NCBI GenBank assembly: GCA_964030785.1
Contig: OZ034968.1
Span: 57,701,899-57,765,898 of the forward strand
Length of the DNA stretch: 64,000 nucleotides
Direction of reading: 5' to 3'
DNA from: Siderastrea siderea
Lineage: Eukaryota > Cnidaria > Anthozoa > Scleractinia > Rhizangiidae
In this document: piece by piece, positions 1 to 11,680 of the stretch
How the letters are laid out: each line of letters begins with the position of its first letter
How positions within the stretch are numbered: the stretch's first letter is position 1
Notes under the pieces: model-generated
Told to the model about the DNA's origin: nothing
Databases searched by the model: none
What the model saw: only the letters and a program-made list of their open reading frames with translations
Position numbers and translations under genes: made by a program

Positions 1-1017
1 GTGCACGGAACGTGACAACACCTCCTGCATATCTAAAGGATTTTGTATTCATGATGAGCACGATAAAAAGCTCAGTTACAAGAGCAGTAAATGCGGTAAG
101 CTTCTATGCAAAGCAAACAAAATTGCATACATTCATTCCACCTGATGGCATTGAACAGTGAACTGTTGACATCGTTTCCGTTTTGATGTATTTTCACCGG
201 ATAATTTGCCAATACATGTCCGATCAGATAGATAGAGTTATAGACAGCGGAAATTAAACCAGTGTTGACCGACAGAGTGGTTTCCAATGGTCCGTAATCG
301 TAGAACAACAGCTAAAGGTATCATTTGCTTATCCGCAATAACAACAAATGCAATTATCCTTATAGCCAATTTTACGGGAGCGCATATAACAGGTACGACT
401 AAGAAAGACACAATTGGTTGAAATGTGGCATAATTTTTTTAAATTAATTAATCATCCACTTACAAAGCCTAATATAGCACAGTCAAAGTAATCACAAATT
501 CCATATAGCAGGACTAAAATTGTCCATAAATAACAAATTGACAGGAATTGATTTGAACAATTTAATTAACTGAAAGAAGCCAAAAAGTGGTTTTTAAACC
601 ACTTTTTAAAAAACTAGCGGTAACTTATTTTGATATTCTCTTTAGTTAAAAACGAAAGCGTGGTGATTTTGGAAAGTTTATTTTTTTTATAGCCTTGAAT
701 GCTTTTTCAATATCCATTCACGGTTTCTTAATCATCCTACACTACGAAATTCCTTTTTTATTTTAAAATTATCGCTCATTGGCACTTCTCACATTCTCTT
801 TCAGGACAGAAAGCTCAAGGGCCTAAAGCCACTCAACACTGTAGCTGGTCAGCAGTCCTCTTCTACAGCCATGCGTAACACCACAACGACAAGCACTGTC
901 CAACCCCAGTCCCTCAGCACACTGGCATGTCGTTTTTCGGGATGTGTTTTAGAAAATGTGCTCGTTGAAACTTATCAAATGATCGCCATGTCTCGAAAAT
1001 TAAAAAAAAGTTTGTAA
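1..1017 (+). CDS. Secreted helical cytokine-like protein, copy A (3' part only)
   Basis: Partial gene cut by the left window edge. Exon 4 (1-95) ends at a gtaagc donor and exon 5 (805-1017) follows a tttcag acceptor; the intron is phase 0. The encoded segments match exons 4 and 5 of the complete copy B (4598-7016) almost residue for residue: predicted helix C, a Ser/Thr-rich loop and the helix D segment with its ACRFSGC cysteine pair. Near the end, copy B reads GTAG where this copy reads GCC. The 1-nt loss shifts the frame, so the tail becomes a short basic stretch ending at TAA 1015-1017, about ten residues shorter than in copy B. The intron is homologous to that of copy B but longer (709 versus 491 bp). 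Splicing is inferred from paralogue comparison. Whether the shortened product works is unknown. Confidence 0.6.
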
Positions 1018-4000
1018 ATTGATTAATGCCAGCATGGAATTCAAGGATGGACTAACGGTACCAGCCTTCGATTAAGACTTCCCTCACTTGAGTCTTTTTT
1101 AGCTTCTTGATTTGTTAGAGTTTTAATTATTTAAAGTATTTTAAATTGTAGTAGTATTAATTCATAGCAGCTATGATTCTGTTCTTTTTACATTGATATT
1201 CAATTCTCAGTTGAAGTATTTGTAAGAAATGAAATTATAGTTCACGTGAAAGCATTTCTGTTGTCGATGTCTCTTTGTGATAATTTTAGTTCCTCTGCCT
1301 AAGTGCCACGTTTCACAAAAAATTCGATTGTCACAGAAGCATCGAAAAGTGGTGGATCTAGGGGTAGCACCTAAGGGATCTCTACCTCCGACCCTCCCTG
1401 CCAATCTGTACTTGCTCAATCATTTACTTTTTATTTTGAAGTTAAAATCAATAAACAAGCACGGTGGTGACGGCAACAAGAATGCATGCTCAGTAAATCA
1501 AAATGTTCAATGAGCAAAACAGTGGTTCTGCGCTTACGTAATATGTCTGGTTACATTTTATGGCGTTCTTTACAGAACTAGTGGGAACGGAAACTTTCCA
1601 AATTGAAAAGTAGTTATGGAAGAACTGATCAGACCGTCTATAGAATTTAGCTCCTGGATACTGCAATTGGTTCAGCCACGTTGAAAATTTTGCCGAAACA
1701 ATCTAAATATCATTGATGCTTTCCTCTGCGTTACCTGCGTGATTTTTGAAAGGTCGGCCCTATTTACAGATGCTAATACCCCATTGATGATCTACTTCTC
1801 TTAAATCGTTTTTCGTGCTATTTTCGGGACATTCTGAAACCCTTTTTACGCGTAACAAGACAAAATTTGATGTTTTTTCGCGAGCTATTCTGAGTTTCTC
1901 TGCGGAAACAGACGAGCTCCTTTCGCTATGACTCTTCGGTATAGCTAAATTTAAGAAAATGTTTACTGCAAAAATTCCCTTCATTTCAAAATATATTGCT
2001 CTCATTTCAACGCTTCCTGGGTGAAATAAGGTGTTATGTCTTGTTGTCTGATTGCTGCTTATTACTTCAACGAAATAAAATATGGAGTATCAGTTATTAT
2101 GACAACAGTCCTTTAATATGAGCAATCGCCCAGCGGCCGTTCTGAATGGCTACACACCTAATACCAACTAGGCCACCAGATCATATCCAGCTAGTAAGAA
2201 AATTTCCTTTGAAAATGGAAGAATTAACAAGAACTTCATAAATTTGTTCACAATCGTGGGAATTAAGTTCACAAATATTGCATAGAACAATTTTTGTACC
2301 CAATCCCCTCGTATTTGATCGATTGAACTCGTATTGTTTTTGTCGAGTGTTATTTAACGTGCCTCTTCGTTTTGAATTCATGTTCATATACGACCAGTTC
2401 CAAAACGGAAATGATGACTTTTAAATATACCTCTTTACTCTATAATCGTTTGTGTATTTTGTCTGGCATGGTCCCATACGTACGGCAGAGATACGCTCTG
2501 TTTCTGATGGCTCACATATAATCACTCGAATTATTCTACCAGCTGATGAACACCTGAAGGATCGTCTACGTGATCGAACTATTTCTTCATTTTACCCCAC
2601 CTTTGTATTCATGCTCTTTACGCCTTTGGTCCCTTATTGCGACTAAAATTTCTCAAATGATATAGTTTGTCCAAATACCGGTTTGACGGGAAGAAATACA
2701 AAAGAAACTGTTGTACAGTGACATCATAACTAACTGCATGGTGCTCCACAAAGACGCGCAAAACATAAAACTCTGATATCAGTCAGAAAAGGCAGTCCGT
2801 CCCGCCGGCAGCTAGGGGTTCTTAATTTCTATTTGAATCGTTCGCTCTCTTTACTCCGATTCTAAGTAAAGGATAGTGCATCGACCAAAATAAGTATCCA
2901 CTCTGGTATGATTTCTGCCGAATAACCACGCAGAGGACGCTTCACAAATCCCTCTATCAAACGGGAATACTGCACTGGTCGAAACCATAACAGACGAAGT
3001 TCGAACTCTCCTTCACGTTTGACCACCACATCGAGCCCTTGTCAATCCTCTTCGCTTCACCGAGTTTGCATCTGCTTAAGTGTACATGGGAACGATGAGA
3101 TTTTGAACTCTCGCCAATTCGAAAGAGATAAATTCGCGGCAATTCCCACATAAGTTCACCGAGTTCAAACGAAAACTTAATATAGTTCCCTGCTATTACT
3201 GACTTCGATTGACCCATGCAGATAGACGGTTTGCATGCAAAATAATAACGGGTACTATCTTTTTACTCTCTCTCAGAGAGGCCAGCATCGATTATAATTA
3301 CATAATTTGTTATTTCGTATAGAATAACTCCCCTCTCCCGCGCTGTGTTAAACTTATAATAATGAGGTTCCAACATGATATGGTGTTATCCGTTTGAATC
3401 GCCTTGTTAATGTAAAGGGCTAAATCTATTTTTAATACTGCCTGTTAATTTAATTATTATAAAGTCATCGTCAAGGCTAAGCCAAGGAAGCAAATTCAAG
3501 CGTGAATCAAAGTGAGGTATACGATTGCTACTAAATGTTCGGCCGACTTTTGTGATGATTAAGTTTAGTACTTTTCACATAGAAACCAAAAACATGGGGT
3601 GTTTTCACTCTCGACATCTGTCTAATAAGAACCCAATTTGCAGGTTTGAATGTGTATTCACTAAATAAGGATGTGTCTTGAGGCACGTATTCTTCTTGGA
3701 AACACAAGGAAAGAAGAAGTTTAAGAACTCCTGACTGAAGAAAACCATCGTTTACTTACCTTCAAAGTTAGCACACATGGTCGAATTTAGCTCATGACAG
3801 TAGAAAACATTGAACAGGAAAAATGTCCCTTTCCACGTCGCTAGCATTTCGTTAGCATTATGTTGTACAGCCTTCCCGATTAAAATACAGTTTTGTCCCA
3901 TATCTGCGCCTCAAAAACTGTAACTACCAGCACATACAGAACAGTGATTGTCACTTCGATTACAAGTGAAAGAAGTGGAAATATAAGAAAGAATTATCAT

Positions 4001-4376
4001 ATCTATTGTTGAAAAGATTGTAATCAGAGGAACCCCACCCGAGTCTTAACAACGGATGTAGATCGACGTACCTGGATGAAACAGTTGGAAGTATAATAAT
4101 TAAATTCCTGTTCACTATCTTTAAAAATTTATAAACAATTAAGGAAAGCAATCCAATTTGTCATAATAGGAAGAATTGTTATAACGTTGTTGAGAAATGG
4201 AGCTAAACAATAAAAGAATTTTAGGACAATTTTGTAAACGTGCAGAACTTTGAGGCATTTTTTGGCTTTTAGGTTTTATTGATTTAAAAAGGTATACTAA
4301 AAAATGTCGGACTGAGCAGAAAATATCGAAATTGGGAAGTTGAACTTTAGGGGTAAATCTTGCCACCTGTCCTTGA
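1018..4376. other. Intergenic between copies A and B; duplicated flanks
   Basis: No supportable gene. The first 400 bp (3' flank of copy A) are homologous to 7017-7400 downstream of copy B. From about 2930, and clearly from 3540, the sequence is homologous to about 8000-9480 upstream of copy C. The flanks were therefore duplicated with the gene, in units of roughly 5-6 kb. Short open frames here are not shared between copies. Confidence 0.6.
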
Positions 4377-4505
4377 TGAGTCACAAGAAATTTGAACTCG
4401 ATCGGACGGTCCGTTTTCTACAGCCTACAACTTTTGCTCTGGGGAGAAAATTCTTAAATTAGTCCACAAGATGACAAAGCAGGAACTTCTTAAGAAATAT
4501 ATAAG
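4377..4505 (+). promoter_or_regulatory. Putative promoter of copy B (AP-1 site and TATA box)
   Basis: TATATAAG at 4498-4505 lies about 92 bp before the start codon. A perfect AP-1 consensus TGAGTCA is at 4377-4383. Both motifs and the A-rich leader between TATA and ATG are kept in the same order upstream of copy C (9383-9389 and 9482-9489). The conserved TATA and AP-1 sites suggest a regulated, inducible promoter, which is an inference. Confidence 0.5.
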
Positions 4506-4597
4506 GATGGAATCTTGGACAATTCACCATTCAAACTTAAAATCACAAAGTGTACTACACAAGAATTTCCAAGAAGAACAAGGAGGACTTAACTATA

Positions 4598-7016
4598 ATG
4601 GCAGGTAAGTGAATTCAAGTACAGTAAGGCATTCAGTGTGTCCTAATTAATGCTCTAACTCAAGAATAGTCTTCAGTCAGTACTAATCGGCATCTCCCAG
4701 CTTGAAGTTGATGTGTTATGTATTTCTTTCTTTTTGGCCTTTTTTTTGGGCTGCCTTGTTTTATTTTGTCTAAGGCTCACTGTCAGTCCCATGTGTTTGT
4801 TTACTTTACTGTTGTCTCTGTCTCTGATTTTCTGATATCGTCGTTTGCCATTTATTTTTATCACCAGTGTGTTTTTTGATTATTAGTTTTGTTTTAATGT
4901 TAGTTTCTATTATGGAGTAATTGATTTAGTAACAGAGTTCAGTTTGATTGCTATAGCGCGTAGCTTTCTGGAATTTGAACGTACTTTGTCCGAAAAAAAA
5001 ATATGCAAAGATACGTTCCAAGCTTTGAAAACTGTTTTCTACCAAAAAAAAAGATTTCGTGTTCATTTGCCTTACAAACTCTTCTAACAATTTAACTAGG
5101 AGTTTTTATTTTCAGTTTGCCAGCTAAACAATTTTGCCCTTAATTTTTATATTCGAGCTATTCAATATGAATTTCTCACTTCAAAGGACCCAACAAAACT
5201 CAAGATGGCGGATATGATATTTCATGACGTCACAAGTACTGAATACTAACTTCTCCTTTTTCTTTGTTTTTTTTTCTTAGATTTTCGAGTAACATTCCGC
5301 AGTATTTATTGTTTGGTACTGCTGTGCCTTTTGAATGTGTTTGACAATTTGCCTGTGCACGCCGGCTGTCACCGGACTCGATGCTCGGGAACATCCGGTC
5401 TCTACCGCGATTTCCGAAAAAGTATTGATGTTCTTTATGTATCTTCAAGACTCCTAGCTCGCCTAACATACAGGGCCCTAAACCACACAGTAAGTCGCAT
5501 TCTATAAATGATGTACAACGAATTGTTTCTGAATTGCACATTGTACATCGACAGAATGAAGTTTGCGTTCTTCTCTGTTATGCTACCGTTTCAATCTTTT
5601 TTCTTGCAGAAATTTGATTACAACATTATGGATTCCTGCAACCCTAGCTGCAGTTCTTTTGCTGATGAGGTGATGCAAGAAATGAATTTAACGAGATCCA
5701 GTTGGACTAATGCGTCGGTAAGACTAAGCCCTATTACTGCTGCTGTTAAGCGATGATGTAATGTCGTCAATTGTGTAAGCTTTGTTCCACTGTGGATGTC
5801 TGTGCAGATTACATATGAGAAACACTGAGATACGACATGACACTTACATACAGAGAGTTTTCAAAACTTCTTGCTCTTTTCCCATAAACGTGTATGTAAC
5901 TTAATTTTCGCCTCCTCGATGCCTTTTTTTTTCAAAAGAAATACCCAATTTAATTGGCACAAATAAAGTTTCGGTTTTTCCACTTTTCATAGCTGTTGAT
6001 GTTAATTGTTTTAATTGATGTTAGAGATCCTTTCACGGTTTCATTTTAGACGTGGCGAATTACTTAGATATAATGAACCAACACATTTCCTACCCTGTTT
6101 TTCAGATGAGCTCTGTTCTAGATTTCCACAGAAGAGTTTCCATCGGTTTCAGTCAACAGCTTACAGCATCACTAGCACAGCTATCACGTGCACGGAACGT
6201 GACAACACCTCCTCGATATCTAAGGGATTTTGTATTCATGATGGGCACGATAAAAAGCTCAGTTACAAGAGCAGTAAATGCGGTAAGTTACTATACCAAC
6301 ATGATTGCACACATTCATTCCAACTGATGGCATTGAACAGTTGACATCGTTTACGTTTTGATATATTTTCACCGGATAATTTGCCAATACATGTCGGATC
6401 AGATGGATAGAATTATAGACAGTTGGGACTTTGAGGGAACTCATAAACATTAATTATTTATCCACTTACTGAGCCTAACATAGCACGGTCAAAGTAATCG
6501 CGAATTCCATATAGCAGGACTAAATTTGATATGTCTATAAATAACAAATTGAAGGGAATTGATTTTAACAATATAATTAACTGAAAGAAGCCAAAAAGTA
6601 GTTTAAAACTAGCGGTAGCGCATTTTGATATATAGCGTGGTAATTTTTCAAAGTTCTTTTTATAGCTTTGAATACTTTTTCAGTATCACGGTTTTTTAGC
6701 TTTCCTACACTATGAAATACTTTTTCAATTTTAAAATTATTGCTCATTGGCACCTTCTCAAATTCTTTTTCAGGACAGAAAGCTCAAGGGCCTAAGGCCA
6801 CTTAACACTGCAGCTGGTCAGCAGTCTTCTTCTACAGCCATCCGTAACACCACGACGACAAGTACTGTCCAACCCCAGTCCCTCAGCACATTGGCATGTC
6901 GTTTTTCGGGATGTGTTTTAGAAAATTTGCTCGTTGAAACTTATCAAATGATCGTAGATGTCTTGAAAATTAAAAATAGTTTGTTAATGCCAGCATGGAA
7001 TTCAAGGATGGACTAA
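4598..7016 (+). CDS. Secreted four-helix, class I cytokine-like protein, copy B (complete)
   Basis: Five exons: 4598-4604, 5281-5489, 5610-5717, 6106-6282 and 6774-7016, all GT-AG, joining to 247 codons. Intron phases are 1, 0, 0, 0. Exon 1 holds only ATG-GCA-G, in good start context (A at -3, G at +4). Residues 1-30 form a signal peptide with a hydrophobic core (about 10-23), cleavage likely after HA30. The mature chain has Cys32, 37, 82, 86, 209 and 214 and five N-glycosylation sequons (N70, N98, N106, N139, N192). Four long amphipathic helices are predicted by eye: A 42-70, B 109-137, C 143-172, D 202-237, with long A-B and C-D loops, the latter Ser/Thr-rich. Layout, tiny first exon and phase pattern match what I know of vertebrate IL-6, EPO and GH genes. 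No sequence family was recognised, so the cytokine role is inference; a lineage-specific helical secreted protein is the alternative. Flanked by diverged tandem copies A and C. Confidence 0.75.
5201..5232 (+). promoter_or_regulatory. CRE plus YY1-like block in intron 1 of copy B
   Basis: CAAGATGGCGG (YY1-like) is followed by a perfect cAMP-response palindrome TGACGTCA at 5225-5232, about 48 bp before exon 2. The block is nearly identical in intron 1 of copy C (10456-10486), although much of the surrounding intron differs. It could be an intronic enhancer or alternative promoter. Motif identity is seen; function is inferred. Confidence 0.4.
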
Positions 7017-9382
7017 CGATACTAGCCTTCGATTAAGACTTACCTCCTTACTTGAGTCTTTTTTAGCTTTTTGATTTGTTAGATTTTTTATTATTAGAAG
7101 TATTTTAATTTGTAATGGTATTCGTAGCAGCTATGATTCTGTACTTTTTACATTGATATTCAATTCTCAGTTGAAGTATTTGTAAGAATTAAAATTATAG
7201 TTCACGTGAAAGCATCTCTGTTGTCTATCTCTCTTTGTGATTATTTCAGTTCCTCTGCTAAAGTGCAACGTTTCACACCAAATTCGATTGCCACAGAAGC
7301 GTCAAAAAGTGGAGGATCTAGGCGTAGTACCCAAGAAATCTCTATCCTCAGCCCTCCCTGCCAACCTGTACTTGCAATTGTGCTTTCAAAAATCACTTGA
7401 ATTTAAACTAATCTAGATGAAAAAGAAAAGTGAAGGAAAAATAACAGAGTGCACGAGGGCAATAGACAAAGTTAAAAGGAAATTAAATTTAATCGATTGC
7501 TTTAAATTCGAAAATTGCTTGTTATCATTCTTTGGCTTTGGAGTATCAAGAACGACTTGCAGGTTACCATTAGGACCCCCCCCCCCCTTCCCCCATCCAG
7601 AATTCCTGGATCCGTCCCTGCAAGTACTGCCCCAGTCAAGGGTAAAATTCTTGACTTAAGTCTTATTTCATAGCAATATGGATTCCTTGTTTTCAAATTT
7701 GATAAACGTAACATTCCGTTTATTTCCTGAAATCATAAGTTAGAAACTAATCATAAGTTGAAAGGAAAGAAAAACTTGCTCGAACTTTTTCTTCTGACTG
7801 ACAATACTTTCTCGAAATATGTTACTCTTGTGTGTCTGTATTGTTTATAATTTCACCGAAATCGGTGAAGATACGAGTTTACTTTGGAAATATTTTTCAT
7901 CCATCAGGAACTGATGATATGCAATATACATTTTGAGCTTATTGATCTTTCTACATTTTGTATAAAGTGATTGTTTACTTTACCCATACGAAACAGAAAA
8001 TGGACAGAGAATGCTTCACAAGTACCTAGTTCAAACTAGAACACAGAATCTCGGGAATCGACGGCAGACGGGATACAATATCTCCCCACCCTCGTTTGCC
8101 CGCTGACGGAATTTGTGTCAGTCTTGTCGTCTGTCAATCGCTCTCGGCCATTGTTATTGCTCTCACTGTGTTTTGAAAAATCTGCTGATTTCCTTGAAAA
8201 TCGATAAGATTACACCTTTAGCTAATTCCAGCCAGAGTATTTTCCTAACATCCTTCAAACAGTATAAGTTAGCAATACTTGTTCTCAGCTTGCTAATCAA
8301 ATGGGCGATATCTGCTAATTACGCTTACCCGAGGAAATTTTTATGTGGCGTTCCGTGTTTGCCCTTCGAATATCTAGGGCAAAGCTTATTGATATACAGC
8401 TGTGTATTAACATATAGCGGTACTGCCCGTTAATTAAATGGAATTTTCCGTACGTCAAGATTGTGCCAGAAAGTGCAATACAACCGTGAGAGTTAAATAC
8501 ACGAGTGTTAGCTGAACGGTTGACCAATGTCAAATGACGTTTCAGTGTCTTCGGGTGAGCTTAATTTAGTAAATTTGTCATCTAGAAACCCAAAACATGG
8601 GGAGTGTTTTTTTCTCCATTTCAGTCCAATAAAAAGCGCTTTTGCAGGGTAAATGTCTAAAAGTTGGCCTGGGTCTTGAATCACGTACTGGCGTACACAA
8701 GAAAGGGAATTGGAATGTTAAATATTACAAAATTCCTGACTAGTAAAGCCATTGCACGTTTACCTACCTTTAAAGCTAGCCCGCGTGGGCAAATGTAGCT
8801 CATGACAGCGGAGAACATTAAACAGGAAGATCAGAATGATTGCTCCTTTTCGAAAGCCGTTTGCATTCTGCAGTTTCTGCTGTACATAGATCCCGAGAAA
8901 AGCCGACTTCTGTTCAGTGTGTAAACCTCAAAATCCACTAATGCTATTGCATGTCCATAATGTTTGTAGTCGCTACACAGGGACGAAACAGAGAGAATTA
9001 TCATATGTATTGTCGAAATGATTATAATCAGTGGAACCCTACCCGAGTCTAAACAACGGAAGTAGATCGACGTACCTTGATGAAACAGCATGAAATATTA
9101 TTCCCGATTCCCTTCTAAGCTTTTTGAAAATTTATAAACAATTTAGGAAAGCGATCGGATTTGTCATAATAAGAGGAATTCAATGTAACATTGTTGAGAA
9201 ATTGGGTCAAACTATAAAATAGTTCTAAAATAACTTTATGGAGGTGTGGAGCTTTTAATTGTTTTCCTTTTAAAATTTTCTGACTGACAAAACCTTAAGT
9301 ATAATATCTTGAGGCTTTGCAGAAAGAATTGAATTTGGGAAGCTAAAGTTTAGGGCCAAATTCCAGTTGCCACCTGTCCTAA
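7017..9382. other. Intergenic between copies B and C
   Basis: Holds the 3' flank of copy B (7017-7400, homologous to 1018-1420), a C-tract near 7580, and the upstream flank of copy C (about 8000-9380, homologous to the region upstream of copy B). No gene is supported. Confidence 0.55.
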
Positions 9383-9489
9383 TGAGTCAGAAAAAAATTG
9401 ATCGGTTTTCGACAGCCTATAACTTTTAGTGTCGGGAAGAAAAATACAAGATGACAACTCAGCTGGAACTATTATCAGCGGTATATAAG
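9383..9489 (+). promoter_or_regulatory. Putative promoter of copy C (AP-1 site and TATA box)
   Basis: TGAGTCA at 9383-9389 and TATATAAG at 9482-9489 are in the same arrangement as upstream of copy B. The following leader is nearly identical to that of copy B up to the start-codon position. Confidence 0.45.
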
Positions 9490-10455
9490 ATTGGAATCTT
9501 GGACAATTTACCATTCAAACTTAAAATCACAAAGTTTACTACACAAGAATTTTCAAGAAGAAAACAGAGGACTTATTTATAACGGCAGCAGGTGTGTGTG
9601 TGTGAAGTACGCTAGGTTATTTTGTGTATTGTCCTAATTGCTCTATTTTACGAAAAGCCATTATTCAATACCAACAAGTATCTATCAGCTTCAATTTGAT
9701 GAGCCATTTGTTTATTTTTCTTTGGCATTTGACTTTGTTGGCCTTACTGTACTGTACTATCTTGTCTCACTGCTAGTGTTCTCTCAGCAGCGTGAGAGCC
9801 GTTTGCTAACTTCACTCGTATCTCTTTGGTCTACTACTGAGTTTGCTATAGTTGTCAGCATTTTAAGTCGCGGCGTGTTATTTTGAGTCTTTTTCGTTTC
9901 ATTCGGTTTTTACAACATTCAAAGAACTAAATTTCGTTTGGTATGGTGCTAAACTCAAGGCGGATTAGAAATTACCTAAACAGTGAAGTGGAATTCTAAT
10001 ATAGCGTATGTAATTTTAGTTACAGTTCAGCTTGATTTCTCTAACATTTTGTTTTATCCAACGTAATCTACTTTTTGTGCAATACATTTACAAAGTGCGT
10101 TAAAGACGGGCCATTTCATTTTTGAGGGGGATGTGGGCAATGTTTTTTGTTTTTGCCTGAATTTTTTTCCTGGATAAAAGCTGTATACAAGTATAGAATT
10201 GCCCTAATTTGCAAGGTATCATCAGTGTGCTTGGTTTCACTGTACACGATTTTTTTCCTTCTGCAAAAATTTTGCCGAGGGAAGGCAGGTGCACCTGGAC
10301 TTTCTCAGAATATATTGTTCGTTTTGCTTTCTGAAAGCCGTTTTTTTTTCATACAAAGAATTTTGAGAAACTTTTCCGGAAGTGTATTGCTTGAACTTTG
10401 CAAATTAAAACAATGTTTTATTTAGTACGATTTGAGTACGATAGAGACAAAATTC

Positions 10456-10486
10456 GAGATGGCGGATCTGATATTTCATGACGTCA
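10456..10486 (+). promoter_or_regulatory. CRE plus YY1-like block in intron 1 of copy C
   Basis: GAGATGGCGG followed by TGACGTCA at 10479-10486. It is the counterpart of 5201-5232 in copy B. Confidence 0.4.
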
Positions 10487-10659
10487 CAATTAAAGGCACT
10501 GAGTAACCGCTGTGCTGGTTTTAACCATTACAGTTTAATTGCTGTAAATATTTCAGGTAGTTGGTAGTTGCCAGTAGTAGGGACCTCGTTGGTCCCAAGG
10601 TGGTTGAAATGTTATCCTGGGGATAAAAAGCGAATCGAATTCACAGAGGGTCTTTGTTA

Positions 10660-10870
10660 AGCCCCTCTGACAATCTCAACACCAACCAAGCCAAACAAAT
10701 TCAACATTTCCATTCAAAACCATTCAGATTTGTTGAAATCGGCATGTTAAACGCATTTGGGTACCCTAAATGAATAGCTGGTGTTGAACAAAGTTCGATT
10801 TCCTTCAAACAGTCGTACAACAGGGTTGTATTAAACAATGTTGAATACAATGTCGAGGCCTTTAAGTGTA
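10660..10870. repeat. Interspersed repeat in intron 1 of copy C
   Basis: A segment rich in TCAACA / TGTTGAA words, including GGTGTTGAACAAAG. A related stretch with GGTGTTGAGCAAAG occurs at about 36380-36500. It is absent from intron 1 of copy B, so it is probably an interspersed repeat inserted after the copies separated. Confidence 0.35.
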
Positions 10871-11680
10871 ACTGCCGTCTTAGATTTTATCACCGTAAAG
10901 AACCAGGGAACAAGTTTAATTTACTCTATGATATCAACCCAGCTCTTTAGCCCTGAATACTAATTTCGAATTCTTTATTTTCTCTTTTCAGATTCTCCAG
11001 ACACATTCCACACTATTTATTGTTTGGTAGTGCTATCATGTCTTTTGGCTTTGTTTTACAATTCTCCTGGGCACGCCGGCTGTCTTCGGACTCGATATTA
11101 TGAAAGGTTCGGGCTCCTTCTGGAGTTGCTAAAAAATATTAAACTCCTGTTTTCATCTTCACGCAACATAGTTCGCTTAATACCTAGAGCCCTAACCCAC
11201 CCAGTAAGTTATGTTTTTATAAATATTTGATGTAACTTCTTGTTTTTTGTGAATCAGTAAATTGAGAAAATGGCTTTTGCGTTCTTACCGGCTTGATTAT
11301 GAGCTTATTTACTCGGTTGTATGAAATAACGTGTACCAGTGAAATATAAGGGTGCTTTAATTGCCTAATTCCGATCTTTCTTGCAGAAATATGACTGCAG
11401 CATTACGGAGTCCTGCAGCCCTTGTTGTAGTTCTGTTGCTGATGAGGTAACGCAAGAAATGAACCTATCAAGAACCAGTCGGTCTAACGCAATGATACGA
11501 TATTGTGGCGACTGTGGGCATAAACAAATAGATTATTTTCCCCAGTCCATCAGCACATTGGCATGTGATTTGTCAGGATGTGTTTTAAAAGATTTGCGCG
11601 CAGAGTCTTATGAAATGATTGAATCAAAAATGGTTGGTAAATTAAATACAAGAATGGAATTTAAGGTAGAGATAGACTGA

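Larger units (their letters stand above)
9582..11680 (+). pseudogene. Cytokine-like copy C: ATG replaced by ACG, helices B and C missing
   Basis: Exons 9582-9591, 10992-11203 and 11387-11680. At the copy B start codon this copy reads ACG-GCA-GCA-G, one Ala codon longer, with the phase 1 donor kept. The ACG keeps an optimal context (A at -3, G at +4). No in-frame ATG exists upstream in the leader or in exon 2 before the mature region. Exon 2 encodes a good signal peptide ending GHA and a helix A. The last exon begins like exon 3 of copy B (cysteine-rich A-B loop), then passes through about 17 unique residues straight into the helix D region (ISTLACDLSGC), so exon 4 and both flanking introns are gone. 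The frame stays open for about 170 codons despite heavy amino-acid divergence from copy B, which argues against a dead gene. It may be a pseudogene, a non-AUG-initiated truncated form, or an allele. Confidence 0.5.

Noticed and set aside
4567..4575. STAT-type TTCNNNGAA site in the copy B leader
   Set aside because: A match this short is expected by chance and it is not kept in copy C.
6015..6344. 109-codon frame over exon 4 of copy B in another frame
   Set aside because: The spliced frame through 6106-6282 agrees with copy A and with splice sites; this one is a shadow.
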